A program made the translations under genes and the position numbers. The notes beneath the pieces were generated by a model. It worked only from the letters and a program-made list of their open reading frames with translations. It did not search any database and was not told where the DNA came from. From Coriobacteriia bacterium (GTDB lineage: Bacteria; Actinomycetota; Coriobacteriia; WRKU01; WQUG01), in the NCBI GenBank assembly GCA_009785795.1, contig WQVN01000004.1:1-53441 (forward strand): a stretch of 53,441 nt of DNA. The letters run 5' to 3'. Positions 28,944 through 37,920 of the stretch are shown here, piece by piece; within the stretch, counting starts at the first letter, position 1; the number at the start of each line of letters is the position of its first letter.

Positions 28944-29396
28944 ATGAAGCGCATCGCAGGAAATAAAAAGGCCTACCACGACTATTTTATTGATGAGACC
29001 TTTGAGGCTGGCATTGTGTTGACTGGGACAGAGGTCAAGTCGATTCGCGATTATGGACTATCACTGAAAGAAAGTTATGCGCATGTGCGCGCAGGCGAAG
29101 TTTGGCTATTAGGCGTACATATAAAGCCGTATGCACAAGGCTCTTACAATAATGTAGATCCAGACCGTCCGCGCAAGCTGTTGCTGCATAAAAAGCAGAT
29201 TCGGTATTTGGATACAAAAACAAATGAGAGGGGACAGACCATTGTCCCTACTAAGATTTACTTCTCAAGCGACAATCGCCTAAAGGTAGAAATCGGTCTT
29301 GCACGAGGCAAAAAGGACTACGATAAACGTGCTACTATTGCGCAAAAAGATGCACAGCGCGACATTGAGCGGGCTCTTAAAGTTCGCAATCAGTAA
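28944..29396 (+). CDS. smpB: SsrA-binding protein SmpB
   Basis: KRIAGNKKAYHDYFIDETFEAGIVLTGTEVKSIRDYGLSLKESYAHV, KLLLHKKQI; start could instead be 28896. Confidence 0.95.
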   Translation: MKRIAGNKKAYHDYFIDETFEAGIVLTGTEVKSIRDYGLSLKESYAHVRAGEVWLLGVHIKPYAQGSYNNVDPDRPRKLLLHKKQIRYLDTKTNERGQTIVPTKIYFSSDNRLKVEIGLARGKKDYDKRATIAQKDAQRDIERALKVRNQ

Positions 29397-29611
29397 GGCA
29401 CTACCACAGGGCACACGGTGAAAAAGTTATGTGCCTGAACCCTATGTTCGCACAGGAGTAAACTGTGCTGCGTGCAAGAGCCAGACATACAACTTCCTTG
29501 CGGCACACTTTGTGACACCTTTCTGCCAATTGACGTTATTTCAGCTGCTTCATTTTGGTACTATTGCATAGGTACTATTGTGCAGTAAATTTCAGGGCGA
29601 GAGGACAGACA

Positions 29612-29989
29612 ATGGCGACTCCAACAGATCGTAAATATTCAGCTGACCATGAATGGGTTTTAGTTGATGGTGACCAAGCAACAATTGGCATTACCAAGCA
29701 TGCTTCAGAGCAGCTGGGGTCGGTTGTTTTTGTAGATTTGCCAGATATTGGTGACAGCTTTGAAACTTCAGAAGTCTTCGGTGAAGTTGAAAGTGTAAAG
29801 TCTGTATCAGAATTGATTATTCCTGTTGCTGGAGAGATTATTGCGGCAAATGAGGCTCTTGAAGATGCGCCAGAAACCGTCAACGATGATCCTTATGGCG
29901 ATGGCTGGATTGTGCGTATTCGCCTTGATGATGCTGGTGATCTTGAAAATCTAATGGATGCTGCAGCTTACGACGCAAGTCTGCCATAA
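29612..29989 (+). CDS. gcvH: Glycine cleavage system H protein
   Basis: KYSADHEWVLVDGDQATIGITKHASEQLGSVVFVDLPDIGD, EVESVKSVSEL lipoyl-lysine motif. Confidence 0.96.
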   Translation: MATPTDRKYSADHEWVLVDGDQATIGITKHASEQLGSVVFVDLPDIGDSFETSEVFGEVESVKSVSELIIPVAGEIIAANEALEDAPETVNDDPYGDGWIVRIRLDDAGDLENLMDAAAYDASLP

Positions 29990-30005
29990 GCTAAAGGCAA
30001 TATCT

Positions 30006-31385
30006 ATGAACTATATTCCGATAACTGATGCACAGCGCGAATTGATGCTTGCACGCATTGGTGTTGCGAGTGTTGATGAATTGTACGCTGATCTGCCTGA
30101 TGCAGTGCTGTTAGACAATGCTCCTGATGTGTATGGAGGCATGTCAGAGATTGACCTGCGCGCGCGCCTTGATGCACTTTCCGCTGCAAATTTTGCAGCG
30201 CATGAATATGTTTCTTTTGCGGGTGCGGGTTGCTATGATCATTACGTACCTGCCTTTATTGACTACCTGTTGCGTCGTCCCGAGTTTTTCACTGCATATA
30301 CACCGTATCAGCCAGAGGTTAGCCAAGGAACCTTACAGGCGATTTATGAATATCAGACAGGTATTTGTGAACTTACCGGTATGGATGTTGCTAATGCCAG
30401 CATGTATGATGGTGCAACTGCTTTGGTCGAAGCCGCGTTTATGACAATGCGTCTGACGCGTGGCAAACGCACTGTGATGCTGGTGTCTGAGGCACTGCAT
30501 CCCGAAAAACTCGAAACCCTAGAGACCTATGCGAGCTCAGGATTGATTGATCCTGTATATGTGCCGGTGACTGAAGAATTGGTAACCGATGCTCAAGCTT
30601 TTGCAGACCTACTTGCACAGCATGTAGGACAGATTGCTGCCGTATTGCTACCATATCCGAACTTTTATGGAATAATCGAAGATGTTTCACCACTGATTGC
30701 AGCTGCCAAAGATGCAGGTGCGTATGTGGTGCTCGACACTAATCCTATTATGCTTGGAATCTTGAAGCGCCCTGGCACTCTGGGCGCAGATATTGTTGTT
30801 GGCGAGGGTCAGCCCCTCGGTAGTGCTATGAGTTTTGGTGGACCAGGTCTGGGCTATTTTGCCTGTACGCAGAAATGCGTCCGTCAGATTCCAGGGCGTC
30901 TCGTAGGACGCACAACAGATATTGATGGCAATCAGGGCTATGTCTTGACTATGTCGACGCGCGAGCAACATATTCGTCGCGAAAAGGCGACATCTAACAT
31001 TTGCAGCAACCATGCACTGAACGCTTTGGCAGCGGGGATGTATTTAGCTGCTGTTGGTTCAGGGGGACTAAAAGATATTGCCACAGACTGCATGACAAAG
31101 GCACATTACTTGCGCGATAAACTTCTGAGCACAGGACTCTTTGCGTTGTCCGCAGCATCAAATGATAGACAGCAAGCCTTTGGCTATGAATTTGCCTTGC
31201 GCTACATAGGCGAGCATGACTTAAGCGACTGGCATGCTGAACTGCTTATGCGCGGCTATTTGGCAGGTGTCATTCTGGATGCCAGCAACGACAGTAATGA
31301 TGCCCTGGTGCTTTTTGCAGTAACGGAAAAGCGAACTCGTGCAGAAGTTGATGCATTTGTAAGCGAGGTGAAAGATCTTGGCTGA
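30006..31385 (+). CDS. gcvPA: Glycine dehydrogenase (decarboxylating) subunit 1
   Basis: FAGAGCYDHYVPAFIDYLLRRPEFFTAYTPYQPEVSQGTLQAIYEYQTGICELTGMDVANASMYDGATA. Confidence 0.96.
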   Translation: MNYIPITDAQRELMLARIGVASVDELYADLPDAVLLDNAPDVYGGMSEIDLRARLDALSAANFAAHEYVSFAGAGCYDHYVPAFIDYLLRRPEFFTAYTPYQPEVSQGTLQAIYEYQTGICELTGMDVANASMYDGATALVEAAFMTMRLTRGKRTVMLVSEALHPEKLETLETYASSGLIDPVYVPVTEELVTDAQAFADLLAQHVGQIAAVLLPYPNFYGIIEDVSPLIAAAKDAGAYVVLDTNPIMLGILKRPGTLGADIVVGEGQPLGSAMSFGGPGLGYFACTQKCVRQIPGRLVGRTTDIDGNQGYVLTMSTREQHIRREKATSNICSNHALNALAAGMYLAAVGSGGLKDIATDCMTKAHYLRDKLLSTGLFALSAASNDRQQAFGYEFALRYIGEHDLSDWHAELLMRGYLAGVILDASNDSNDALVLFAVTEKRTRAEVDAFVSEVKDLG

Positions 31386-32901
31386 TACAACTTCAAATCA
31401 TCAATCAGATTACCAGATTAACTATCGTGGTCCGCGTCAGACCATCTATGATCTGTCGGTAGAGGGTCGCAGTTGCTTGCAGGCACCGCAAAGCGAGCTG
31501 CCACAGCTGGATGCAAGTGCGATTTCTGGCCTTGCTGACTATCTTGCAGACAGTACAGAAGGTCCCTCTTTGCCACATGTTACCGAGACTGACATCATGC
31601 GTCATTATACGCATCTGGCATCAATGAATTTCAGTGTCGACCAAGGCATGTATCCCTTAGGTTCGTGCACCATGAAGTATAACCCGCGCCTGAACGAAGA
31701 TGCTGCACGTTTGCCAGGAATTGCGAACTTGCATCCGTACCAATCCACCAGCAGTGCTCAGGGAGCCCTACAGATGATGTATGAGCTGCAAAACGACCTC
31801 GCAGAAATTGCAGGTTTTGCTGCGACCTGCTTGCAGCCATCTGCTGGCGCACACGGAGAGTATGCAGCCCTGATGGCATTTCGCGCAGCACATCTTGCTC
31901 GCACAGATGGAGCAACCGCTCGCACAAAGGTGATTATTCCTGACACTGCGCATGGGACCAATCCTGCGTCTGTTGCGATGGCAGGCTACGATACAGTGAC
32001 GGTGCCCTCGAATGCAGACGGACTAGTAGACCTGGATGCTTTGCGCGAACTACTCAATGAAGACGTAGCTGCTTTTATGCTGACCAATCCCAACACAGTA
32101 GGATTGTTCGAGCCGCGCATTATTGAAATCAATGAAGCCGTGCATGCGGTAGGCGCATTTAGTTATTGTGATGGTGCAAATCTAAATGCAATTCTGGGCA
32201 TGTCGCGTCCTGGCGACAGCGGCTTTGATGCACTGCATATCAATTTGCACAAGACCTTTTCGACACCACATGGCGGGGGAGGACCAGGCGCAGGTCCTAT
32301 CTGTGTAAGCGCAGAGCTTGCCCCATTCTTGCCAGGTCCCATTGTCGATTATGATGCAGAGGATGACCAGTACACGCTGACCATGCCAGAGCGCTCAATT
32401 GGGCGTGTGCGCAGCTTTTACGGTAATGTGTCGGTGATGGCGCGTGCGTGGACCTATATTCGCGCACTGGGAGGCGATGGCTTGCGTGATGTAGGACGTC
32501 AAGCAGTGCTTTCTGCCAACTATCTGCGCGTATTACTCGAAAAACATTACCAGCTTGCATTTCCTGGAGTTTGCATGCATGAATTTGTTCTTACTGGCAA
32601 GCCATTTAAAGATGCAACTGGTGTGAGAACTCTAGATGTAGCAAAGCGTTTGCTTGATTATGGCTTTCATCCACCGACAATCTATTTCCCCTTGCTAGTG
32701 GATGAGGCCATGATGATTGAACCAACTGAAACTGAGTCTCTTGCAGACCTCGATGCTTTTGCAGACGCAATGATTGCTATTGCCACCGAGTTGGAAACAG
32801 ATTCTGAAACACTGCACGCTGCCCCTTATACTACTCCTGTAAGGCGCCTAGATGAAGAGGCTGCCGTGCGAAACCCTGATCTTAGATGGAGGAAGCAATA
32901 A
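31378..32901 (+). CDS. gcvPB: Glycine dehydrogenase (decarboxylating) subunit 2
   Basis: MYPLGSCTMKYNPRLNE, DTAHGTNPASVAMAGY, INLHKTFSTPHGGGGPGAGP; TTG start. Confidence 0.96.
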   Translation: MADTTSNHQSDYQINYRGPRQTIYDLSVEGRSCLQAPQSELPQLDASAISGLADYLADSTEGPSLPHVTETDIMRHYTHLASMNFSVDQGMYPLGSCTMKYNPRLNEDAARLPGIANLHPYQSTSSAQGALQMMYELQNDLAEIAGFAATCLQPSAGAHGEYAALMAFRAAHLARTDGATARTKVIIPDTAHGTNPASVAMAGYDTVTVPSNADGLVDLDALRELLNEDVAAFMLTNPNTVGLFEPRIIEINEAVHAVGAFSYCDGANLNAILGMSRPGDSGFDALHINLHKTFSTPHGGGGPGAGPICVSAELAPFLPGPIVDYDAEDDQYTLTMPERSIGRVRSFYGNVSVMARAWTYIRALGGDGLRDVGRQAVLSANYLRVLLEKHYQLAFPGVCMHEFVLTGKPFKDATGVRTLDVAKRLLDYGFHPPTIYFPLLVDEAMMIEPTETESLADLDAFADAMIAIATELETDSETLHAAPYTTPVRRLDEEAAVRNPDLRWRKQ

Positions 32902-33156
32902 ATGTTTGGACGTAAAAAGAATAAAGAGGGTAAAAAGACTGCAACATTCTTAAGCGTAAAAGAGTCTCGTGCAATTGAATATATTGTACGCGAAATGAAT
33001 GAATCAGGTCGTGACCTGTTTGACGTTATGGAAGATCCTTTTGTGCGCAATCGTATCGAGCCGGACAGACGCTTTGCCATTAAGCAAGACGAGGATCTGC
33101 TTGCAGCATTCCAGGCAGAAATCGATAAAGTACGCGAGCGTATGGACGAGGAATAG
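32902..33156 (+). CDS. Small charged protein (84 aa), unknown function
   Basis: Starts right after gcvPB and ends right before the FHA gene; intact reading frame. Confidence 0.6.
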   Translation: MFGRKKNKEGKKTATFLSVKESRAIEYIVREMNESGRDLFDVMEDPFVRNRIEPDRRFAIKQDEDLLAAFQAEIDKVRERMDEE

Positions 33157-33159
33157 AGC

Positions 33160-33609
33160 ATGAGTGAGTGCACAGCCTGTGGCAAGCGATTTGAGGGCGC
33201 AGACCAACATCTGTGTACCTATTGCTTGGACACTGCGGATCAGTCAACGACTTCTTTTCTACCTGTTGGTAGTCCAGAGGCTAGTGCACGCAATGAGCAT
33301 TCCTCCGATGACGATATTTACCTTAAAGTTCTCAAGGGGCCGCAGATTGGAGAACGCTTCTTTCTTGACGGTGAATACATCACTATTGGTCGCGATCCAA
33401 AGGTACAATTGTTTTTAGGTGATATTACTGTTTCGCGCGAGCATGCCATTATTCAGCGTGAGGGCGCCGAAGTTCGACTGCGTGATGCAGGTTCGTTGAA
33501 TGGCACCTATGTGAATGGATCGATAGTCGAAGAGGCGATTTTGCGTGATGGTGATGTTTTGCAGATTGGCACCTTTCAGCTTGTGTTTTATTGGGGCAAC
33601 AATTCTTAA
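33160..33609 (+). CDS. Zinc-ribbon plus FHA-domain protein, GarA/OdhI-like
   Basis: N-terminal CxxC...CxxC (CTAC, CTYC), QSTTSF, FHA core GEYITIGRDPKVQLFLGDITVSREHAII...DAGSLNGTYVNG. Confidence 0.85.
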   Translation: MSECTACGKRFEGADQHLCTYCLDTADQSTTSFLPVGSPEASARNEHSSDDDIYLKVLKGPQIGERFFLDGEYITIGRDPKVQLFLGDITVSREHAIIQREGAEVRLRDAGSLNGTYVNGSIVEEAILRDGDVLQIGTFQLVFYWGNNS

Positions 33610-34446
33610 ATGAACTTTCGTGACTACTTAACCATAGGAGAGGTAGTTCAAAAACTACAATTGAGCTTTGCTGATCTGTCCGTTTCTAAGCTACGCTTCT
33701 TAGAGGATGAAGGTCTGATTGCGCCAGAGCGTACTGACGGCGGATATCGCAAATATTCGCGTGCAGATATCGCACGAATTGAATTGATCTTGCGCTTGCA
33801 GCGCGAAAAATTTTTGCCACTTGCTATCATAAAGGTCAAACTTGACGAATTTCAGCGCGGGGTTGCTGTTGCAGAAATTACAGAATTACTTCAACAGGCA
33901 CACGAGGCGCAAAATCAACAATCTTCACCAGATGGCTTTGTGCAGTCAGGTACGAGCGCAGGACAGAGTGCGGCCACACATGATGGTGCTGTGACTGATG
34001 GACAAGGTGACGGTGCCTTTGAAGAGCTGTATGCACTTGACGCAGGTGATTGCGCAGCAGTATCTGTTGCAGACATGGTTCATGCAGAAAAGATTCCCGA
34101 GAACTTTTTTACCGACCTCAAGCGCTTTGGAATAATCGAGATTACGAGTACTGCTTCAACGATGGGAAATGCGACGGTTTCTGCTGCAGACGCAGCCTGT
34201 GTCCGTGCAGCATGGCAACTTCGCGGAGTAGGAATTGAGCCACGTCATTTGCGCATGTACGCAACTTTCGCAGACAAGGAATCTTTGATTTACGAACAAT
34301 TGCTGCGTCCAACCTATAGGCATAAAACCCCGCATTCAAAAGAGCAACTTGCACAGGTGGCGTCTGACATTATTAGGCAAAGTGAGTTATTGAAGCGCCG
34401 ATTATTGCAGCGTGAGATTAAAGACAAAATGGACGATTTGCTCTAA
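33610..34446 (+). CDS. MerR-family transcriptional regulator
   Basis: YLTIGEVVQKLQLSFADLSVSKLRFLEDEGLIAPERTDGGYRKYSRADIARIELILRLQREKFLPLAIIK. Confidence 0.9.
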   Translation: MNFRDYLTIGEVVQKLQLSFADLSVSKLRFLEDEGLIAPERTDGGYRKYSRADIARIELILRLQREKFLPLAIIKVKLDEFQRGVAVAEITELLQQAHEAQNQQSSPDGFVQSGTSAGQSAATHDGAVTDGQGDGAFEELYALDAGDCAAVSVADMVHAEKIPENFFTDLKRFGIIEITSTASTMGNATVSAADAACVRAAWQLRGVGIEPRHLRMYATFADKESLIYEQLLRPTYRHKTPHSKEQLAQVASDIIRQSELLKRRLLQREIKDKMDDLL

Positions 34447-34491
34447 ACTCTAGTATGGCTAAACAATCGCACGAACAAAGAGAGGTAGATT

Positions 34492-35013
34492 GTGGACTAT
34501 AAAAACATTATTCGCACGATTCCTGATTGGCCCAGCCCTGGTGTATCTTTCAAGGACATTACACCCGTTCTGGCAGATGCAGATGCCTTTAAGGCAGCGA
34601 TTGATGATATGTGCGCACCTTTCATGGACGCAGGCATTACCAAAGTTTTTGGTGCAGAGGCGCGTGGATTCTTTTTTGGGACTACTATGGCATACAAGCT
34701 CGGTGCTGGTTTCATTCCTGCGCGAAAAGCAGGGAAACTGCCTTATGTTACCTTGGGCGAAGAATATACTCTTGAATATGGCAAGGCAGTAATTGAAGTC
34801 CACAAGGACGATGTGACTTCTGACGACCGCATTTTGATTGTTGACGATGTATTGGCAACAGGCGGTACAGCATGTGCAAAAGCACACTTGATTGACAAGC
34901 TCGGTGCTGAATTGGTCGGCTATAGCTTTTTTATTGAATTGGACTTCCTTAACGGACGTGATCAGCTGCTCAAGCATGATGTGCCGATTCATTCGCTCGT
35001 GCGCTATCAATAG
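34492..35013 (+). CDS. apt: Adenine phosphoribosyltransferase
   Basis: IRTIPDWPSPGVSFKDITPVLAD, VFGAEARGFFFGTTMAYKLGAGFIPARKAGKLP, ILIVDDVLATGGTA; GTG start. Confidence 0.96.
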   Translation: MDYKNIIRTIPDWPSPGVSFKDITPVLADADAFKAAIDDMCAPFMDAGITKVFGAEARGFFFGTTMAYKLGAGFIPARKAGKLPYVTLGEEYTLEYGKAVIEVHKDDVTSDDRILIVDDVLATGGTACAKAHLIDKLGAELVGYSFFIELDFLNGRDQLLKHDVPIHSLVRYQ

Positions 35014-35035
35014 CTAAGTTGAGAAAAGGTAAGAT

Positions 35036-35857
35036 GTGACCGCATTAACTGAGCGTAGACGAATTGTGCTTCGTGCCGTGGTAGACCACCACGTAAAAAG
35101 CAACGCGCCTGTTGGCTCACGTATCTTGGCTCAACGCTATGTTGCAACTGTTTCGCCTGCAACTATTCGCTCTGAATTGGGTGCACTGGAAGATCGGGAC
35201 TTGCTGTATCAGCCCCATACTTCTGCAGGCAGGCTTCCTACGCAGGCAGGATATCGCAGGGTAGTTGACGACATACTGTCTTTGCCTAGCTTGAGCATTG
35301 GCGATAATGCGAGTGCTGCATATCCGCATCAGGAATTGCATCGCACCTTACGTTCGCCATGCAATTATGGAAATTCGCTGCTGTTTGCAGAATTTTTCAA
35401 AACGGTAGCGATGAACTTGAGTGCAGTGACAAATAGTTTGGCGCTGCTAAGCGTTGTGCTGTCACCGCGGACAAATTTTGGATCTGCCATGCACGATGCG
35501 CCAGATGCAGGACTTGTGATGAATCAGCCGCAACTGTACTATAACGGACTCGCAAATTTGCTATCTCAACCAGAATTTTTGGCACCTGGCAGCCAGGAAG
35601 GGTTTGCCCATCTGGTGCGTATGCTTGAAAATGAAAACGAGCTGATTGAAGTTCTTGAAACCAGTACAGATGACAGGCGTGTTACCGTATCTATTGGCAA
35701 AGAGAATGTCACATCGGGTTTGTCAAGGTTGAGCCTGGTAGCATGTCGTTATCGGATTGGGGTAATTGCCGTTGTTGGTCCAACTCGTATGAAGTATCGC
35801 GATGCAATTTCGGCAGTTTCAACTGCGGCACACGTTCTTGATGATGTCTTAGACTAG
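35036..35857 (+). CDS. hrcA: Heat-inducible transcription repressor HrcA (short form)
   Basis: RRRIVLRAVVDHHVKSNAPVGSRILAQRY-ATVSPATIRSELGALEDRDLLYQPHTSAGRLPTQAGYRRVVD; 273 aa; GTG start. Confidence 0.85.
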   Translation: MTALTERRRIVLRAVVDHHVKSNAPVGSRILAQRYVATVSPATIRSELGALEDRDLLYQPHTSAGRLPTQAGYRRVVDDILSLPSLSIGDNASAAYPHQELHRTLRSPCNYGNSLLFAEFFKTVAMNLSAVTNSLALLSVVLSPRTNFGSAMHDAPDAGLVMNQPQLYYNGLANLLSQPEFLAPGSQEGFAHLVRMLENENELIEVLETSTDDRRVTVSIGKENVTSGLSRLSLVACRYRIGVIAVVGPTRMKYRDAISAVSTAAHVLDDVLD

Positions 35858-35904
35858 ACACTTCACCACAGTGACCTATCTATAAATTTTAGGAGACTAC
35901 AAAC

Positions 35905-37071
35905 TTGTCAACAACACGTATTGATTATTATGAAATGCTTGAAGTCACGCGCGATGCAGATGGCGAGACGATCAAGCGTGCTTTTAGGCGTAAGGCGCGT
36001 CTTGTTCATCCTGATGTCAATGATGCTCCTGATGCTGAAGACCAGTTTAAGAAACTTAATGAAGCCTATGACGTTTTGTCAGATTCTAGCAAGCGTCAAC
36101 ACTACGATCGCTTTGGTGCTGTCCCTGGTGCTGCGAGTGGATCTGCCTACAACGTTGATTTTAACGATATCTTTGGCGGTGGGCAGGCAGTTGATTTGGG
36201 TGATCTATTTTCATCATTTTTTGGTGGCGTTTCAGGTGCACGTGCGGGCAGAATGCGCTCAGATGGTCGCGACATGGGTGCGACCATCAGTATCTCTCTT
36301 GAAGATGCAGCACGCGGACTGACTCGCCAGATTACCATTGATCGTTTAGCCCCCTGTGACGAATGTGATACGACAGGTAGTGTGGATAGGGCAGCACCAG
36401 TGACTTGCAGCACCTGCGATGGAGCAGGGCAGGTCATTGGTACTAAACAAACGATATTTGGCATGATGCGTACACAGCAACCTTGTCCTGATTGTGGGGG
36501 TAGTGGGCAGCGCGTTGAAAATGTCTGTACTGAATGTGAGGGCTCTGGTCGGGTAATTGATCGTCAGACAGTCGATGTGCAGATTCCCGCAGGAATTGCT
36601 GACGGGCAAAAGATTCGCTTGCCCAATATGGGCGAGGCTGGAATACGTGGTGCTGTAAGCGGAGACTTGCTGGTAACGGTGCGTGTGCTAGAGCATGAGC
36701 GATTTGTGCGCAAGGGGCATGACCTAAATGTGCGTCTACCCATTTCGATGACACAGGCAGCTTTGGGTGCGACAAAGCAAATTGAAAGCTTGCTGGGTGT
36801 GGTAGCAGTTGAAGTTCCTGCAGGTATTCAGACGGGGGATAGAGTCAAGGTCAAAGGTGCTGGAATGCCTATAGTTGGACGCGAAGAGGCCTTTGGCAGT
36901 CTTTATTGTCACCTTGAAATTATTGTGCCAAAAAAGCTTGATGCACGATCACAAGAATTGCTTGAAGAATTGGGTCGCCATTTCGGGGACAGTGAGACTT
37001 CTGATGCTGATGAGCTGTTGGTACAAGGTGTCGGTGGCAAAATGAAAGACTTTTTCAAGGGCAAGCGATAA
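35905..37071 (+). CDS. dnaJ: Chaperone protein DnaJ
   Basis: J domain with HPD, CxxCxGxG zinc repeats, PAGIADGQKIRLPNMGEAG; probable TTG start. Confidence 0.95.
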   Translation: MSTTRIDYYEMLEVTRDADGETIKRAFRRKARLVHPDVNDAPDAEDQFKKLNEAYDVLSDSSKRQHYDRFGAVPGAASGSAYNVDFNDIFGGGQAVDLGDLFSSFFGGVSGARAGRMRSDGRDMGATISISLEDAARGLTRQITIDRLAPCDECDTTGSVDRAAPVTCSTCDGAGQVIGTKQTIFGMMRTQQPCPDCGGSGQRVENVCTECEGSGRVIDRQTVDVQIPAGIADGQKIRLPNMGEAGIRGAVSGDLLVTVRVLEHERFVRKGHDLNVRLPISMTQAALGATKQIESLLGVVAVEVPAGIQTGDRVKVKGAGMPIVGREEAFGSLYCHLEIIVPKKLDARSQELLEELGRHFGDSETSDADELLVQGVGGKMKDFFKGKR

Positions 37072-37083
37072 GGTGCATCAGCT

Positions 37084-37917
37084 GTGGCACTTCCTCGATT
37101 TTTTACGAGCCTGCCAGTAGGGCACCCTGCACTTCAAGCAGGAAGTGTGCTGCAAGTACGCAGTGCGGGAGATTTTGACGCGCAGTTATACCATCACGCG
37201 GTAAATGTCTTGCGATTGCAGGCAGGAGAGCGTGTTGAATTGGTTCAGCGTGATTTGTGGCAGACGTGGTTGTGTCAAATTGGAGAAATCAATCCAGATT
37301 TACTACATTTGCAGATAGTTGAATCTGTCAAGACATCAGATATTCCATTTGAGCTGACTCTGGTTATTGGATTTTCAAAGGGCGATACGACAGAAACAGT
37401 TGTTAGGCAAGCAACAGAACTGGGAGCTACACGTATTGTCCCTGTGCTATTTGATCGATCAATTAGTAGGCCTGTAGGTGCGCGTGCCGATGCAAAAATT
37501 GTACGCCTGAATAAAGTCGCTGTTGCTGCAGCACAACAATCTCACCGCACAGACCTACCTGTACTTGATACGCTATATAGCTTTTCTACGGCCATCAAAC
37601 TTTTAGAACAGATGCAGCCTGATGCAATTTTTACCTTGTGGGAAGAAGCAGAAAGGACAGATTGTAATGATTCCAGCACGTTATCGTCTGCCATTGCTGC
37701 TGTAGACTTGCCAAGTGTAAACCTGCGCAAGCCTCACCTTGCATTGGTTATTGGACCTGAGGGGGGGATTACTGCTGCAGAGGTTGAGAAATTGACCACG
37801 ATTGGCAGTAGTAACGTTAGTCTGGGATCTACCATTTTACGTGTTGATACGGCAGCATGTGCTGCAGTAGCAGTTGCCTGCGATGCCTTGTCGTTGCGCA
37901 GTAGGTTAAAAGGTTAG
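37084..37917 (+). CDS. rsmE: 16S rRNA (uracil1498-N3)-methyltransferase
   Basis: HHAVNVLRLQAGERVELV, GFSKGDTTETVVRQATELGATRIVPV, LVIGPEGGITAAEV, LGSTILRVDTAACAA. Confidence 0.92.
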   Translation: MALPRFFTSLPVGHPALQAGSVLQVRSAGDFDAQLYHHAVNVLRLQAGERVELVQRDLWQTWLCQIGEINPDLLHLQIVESVKTSDIPFELTLVIGFSKGDTTETVVRQATELGATRIVPVLFDRSISRPVGARADAKIVRLNKVAVAAAQQSHRTDLPVLDTLYSFSTAIKLLEQMQPDAIFTLWEEAERTDCNDSSTLSSAIAAVDLPSVNLRKPHLALVIGPEGGITAAEVEKLTTIGSSNVSLGSTILRVDTAACAAVAVACDALSLRSRLKG

Positions 37918-37920
37918 CTC

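Noticed and set aside
29397-29600. tmRNA (ssrA) next to smpB
   Set aside because: No tRNA-Ala-like ends with a T-loop or tag-encoding ORF recognised here.
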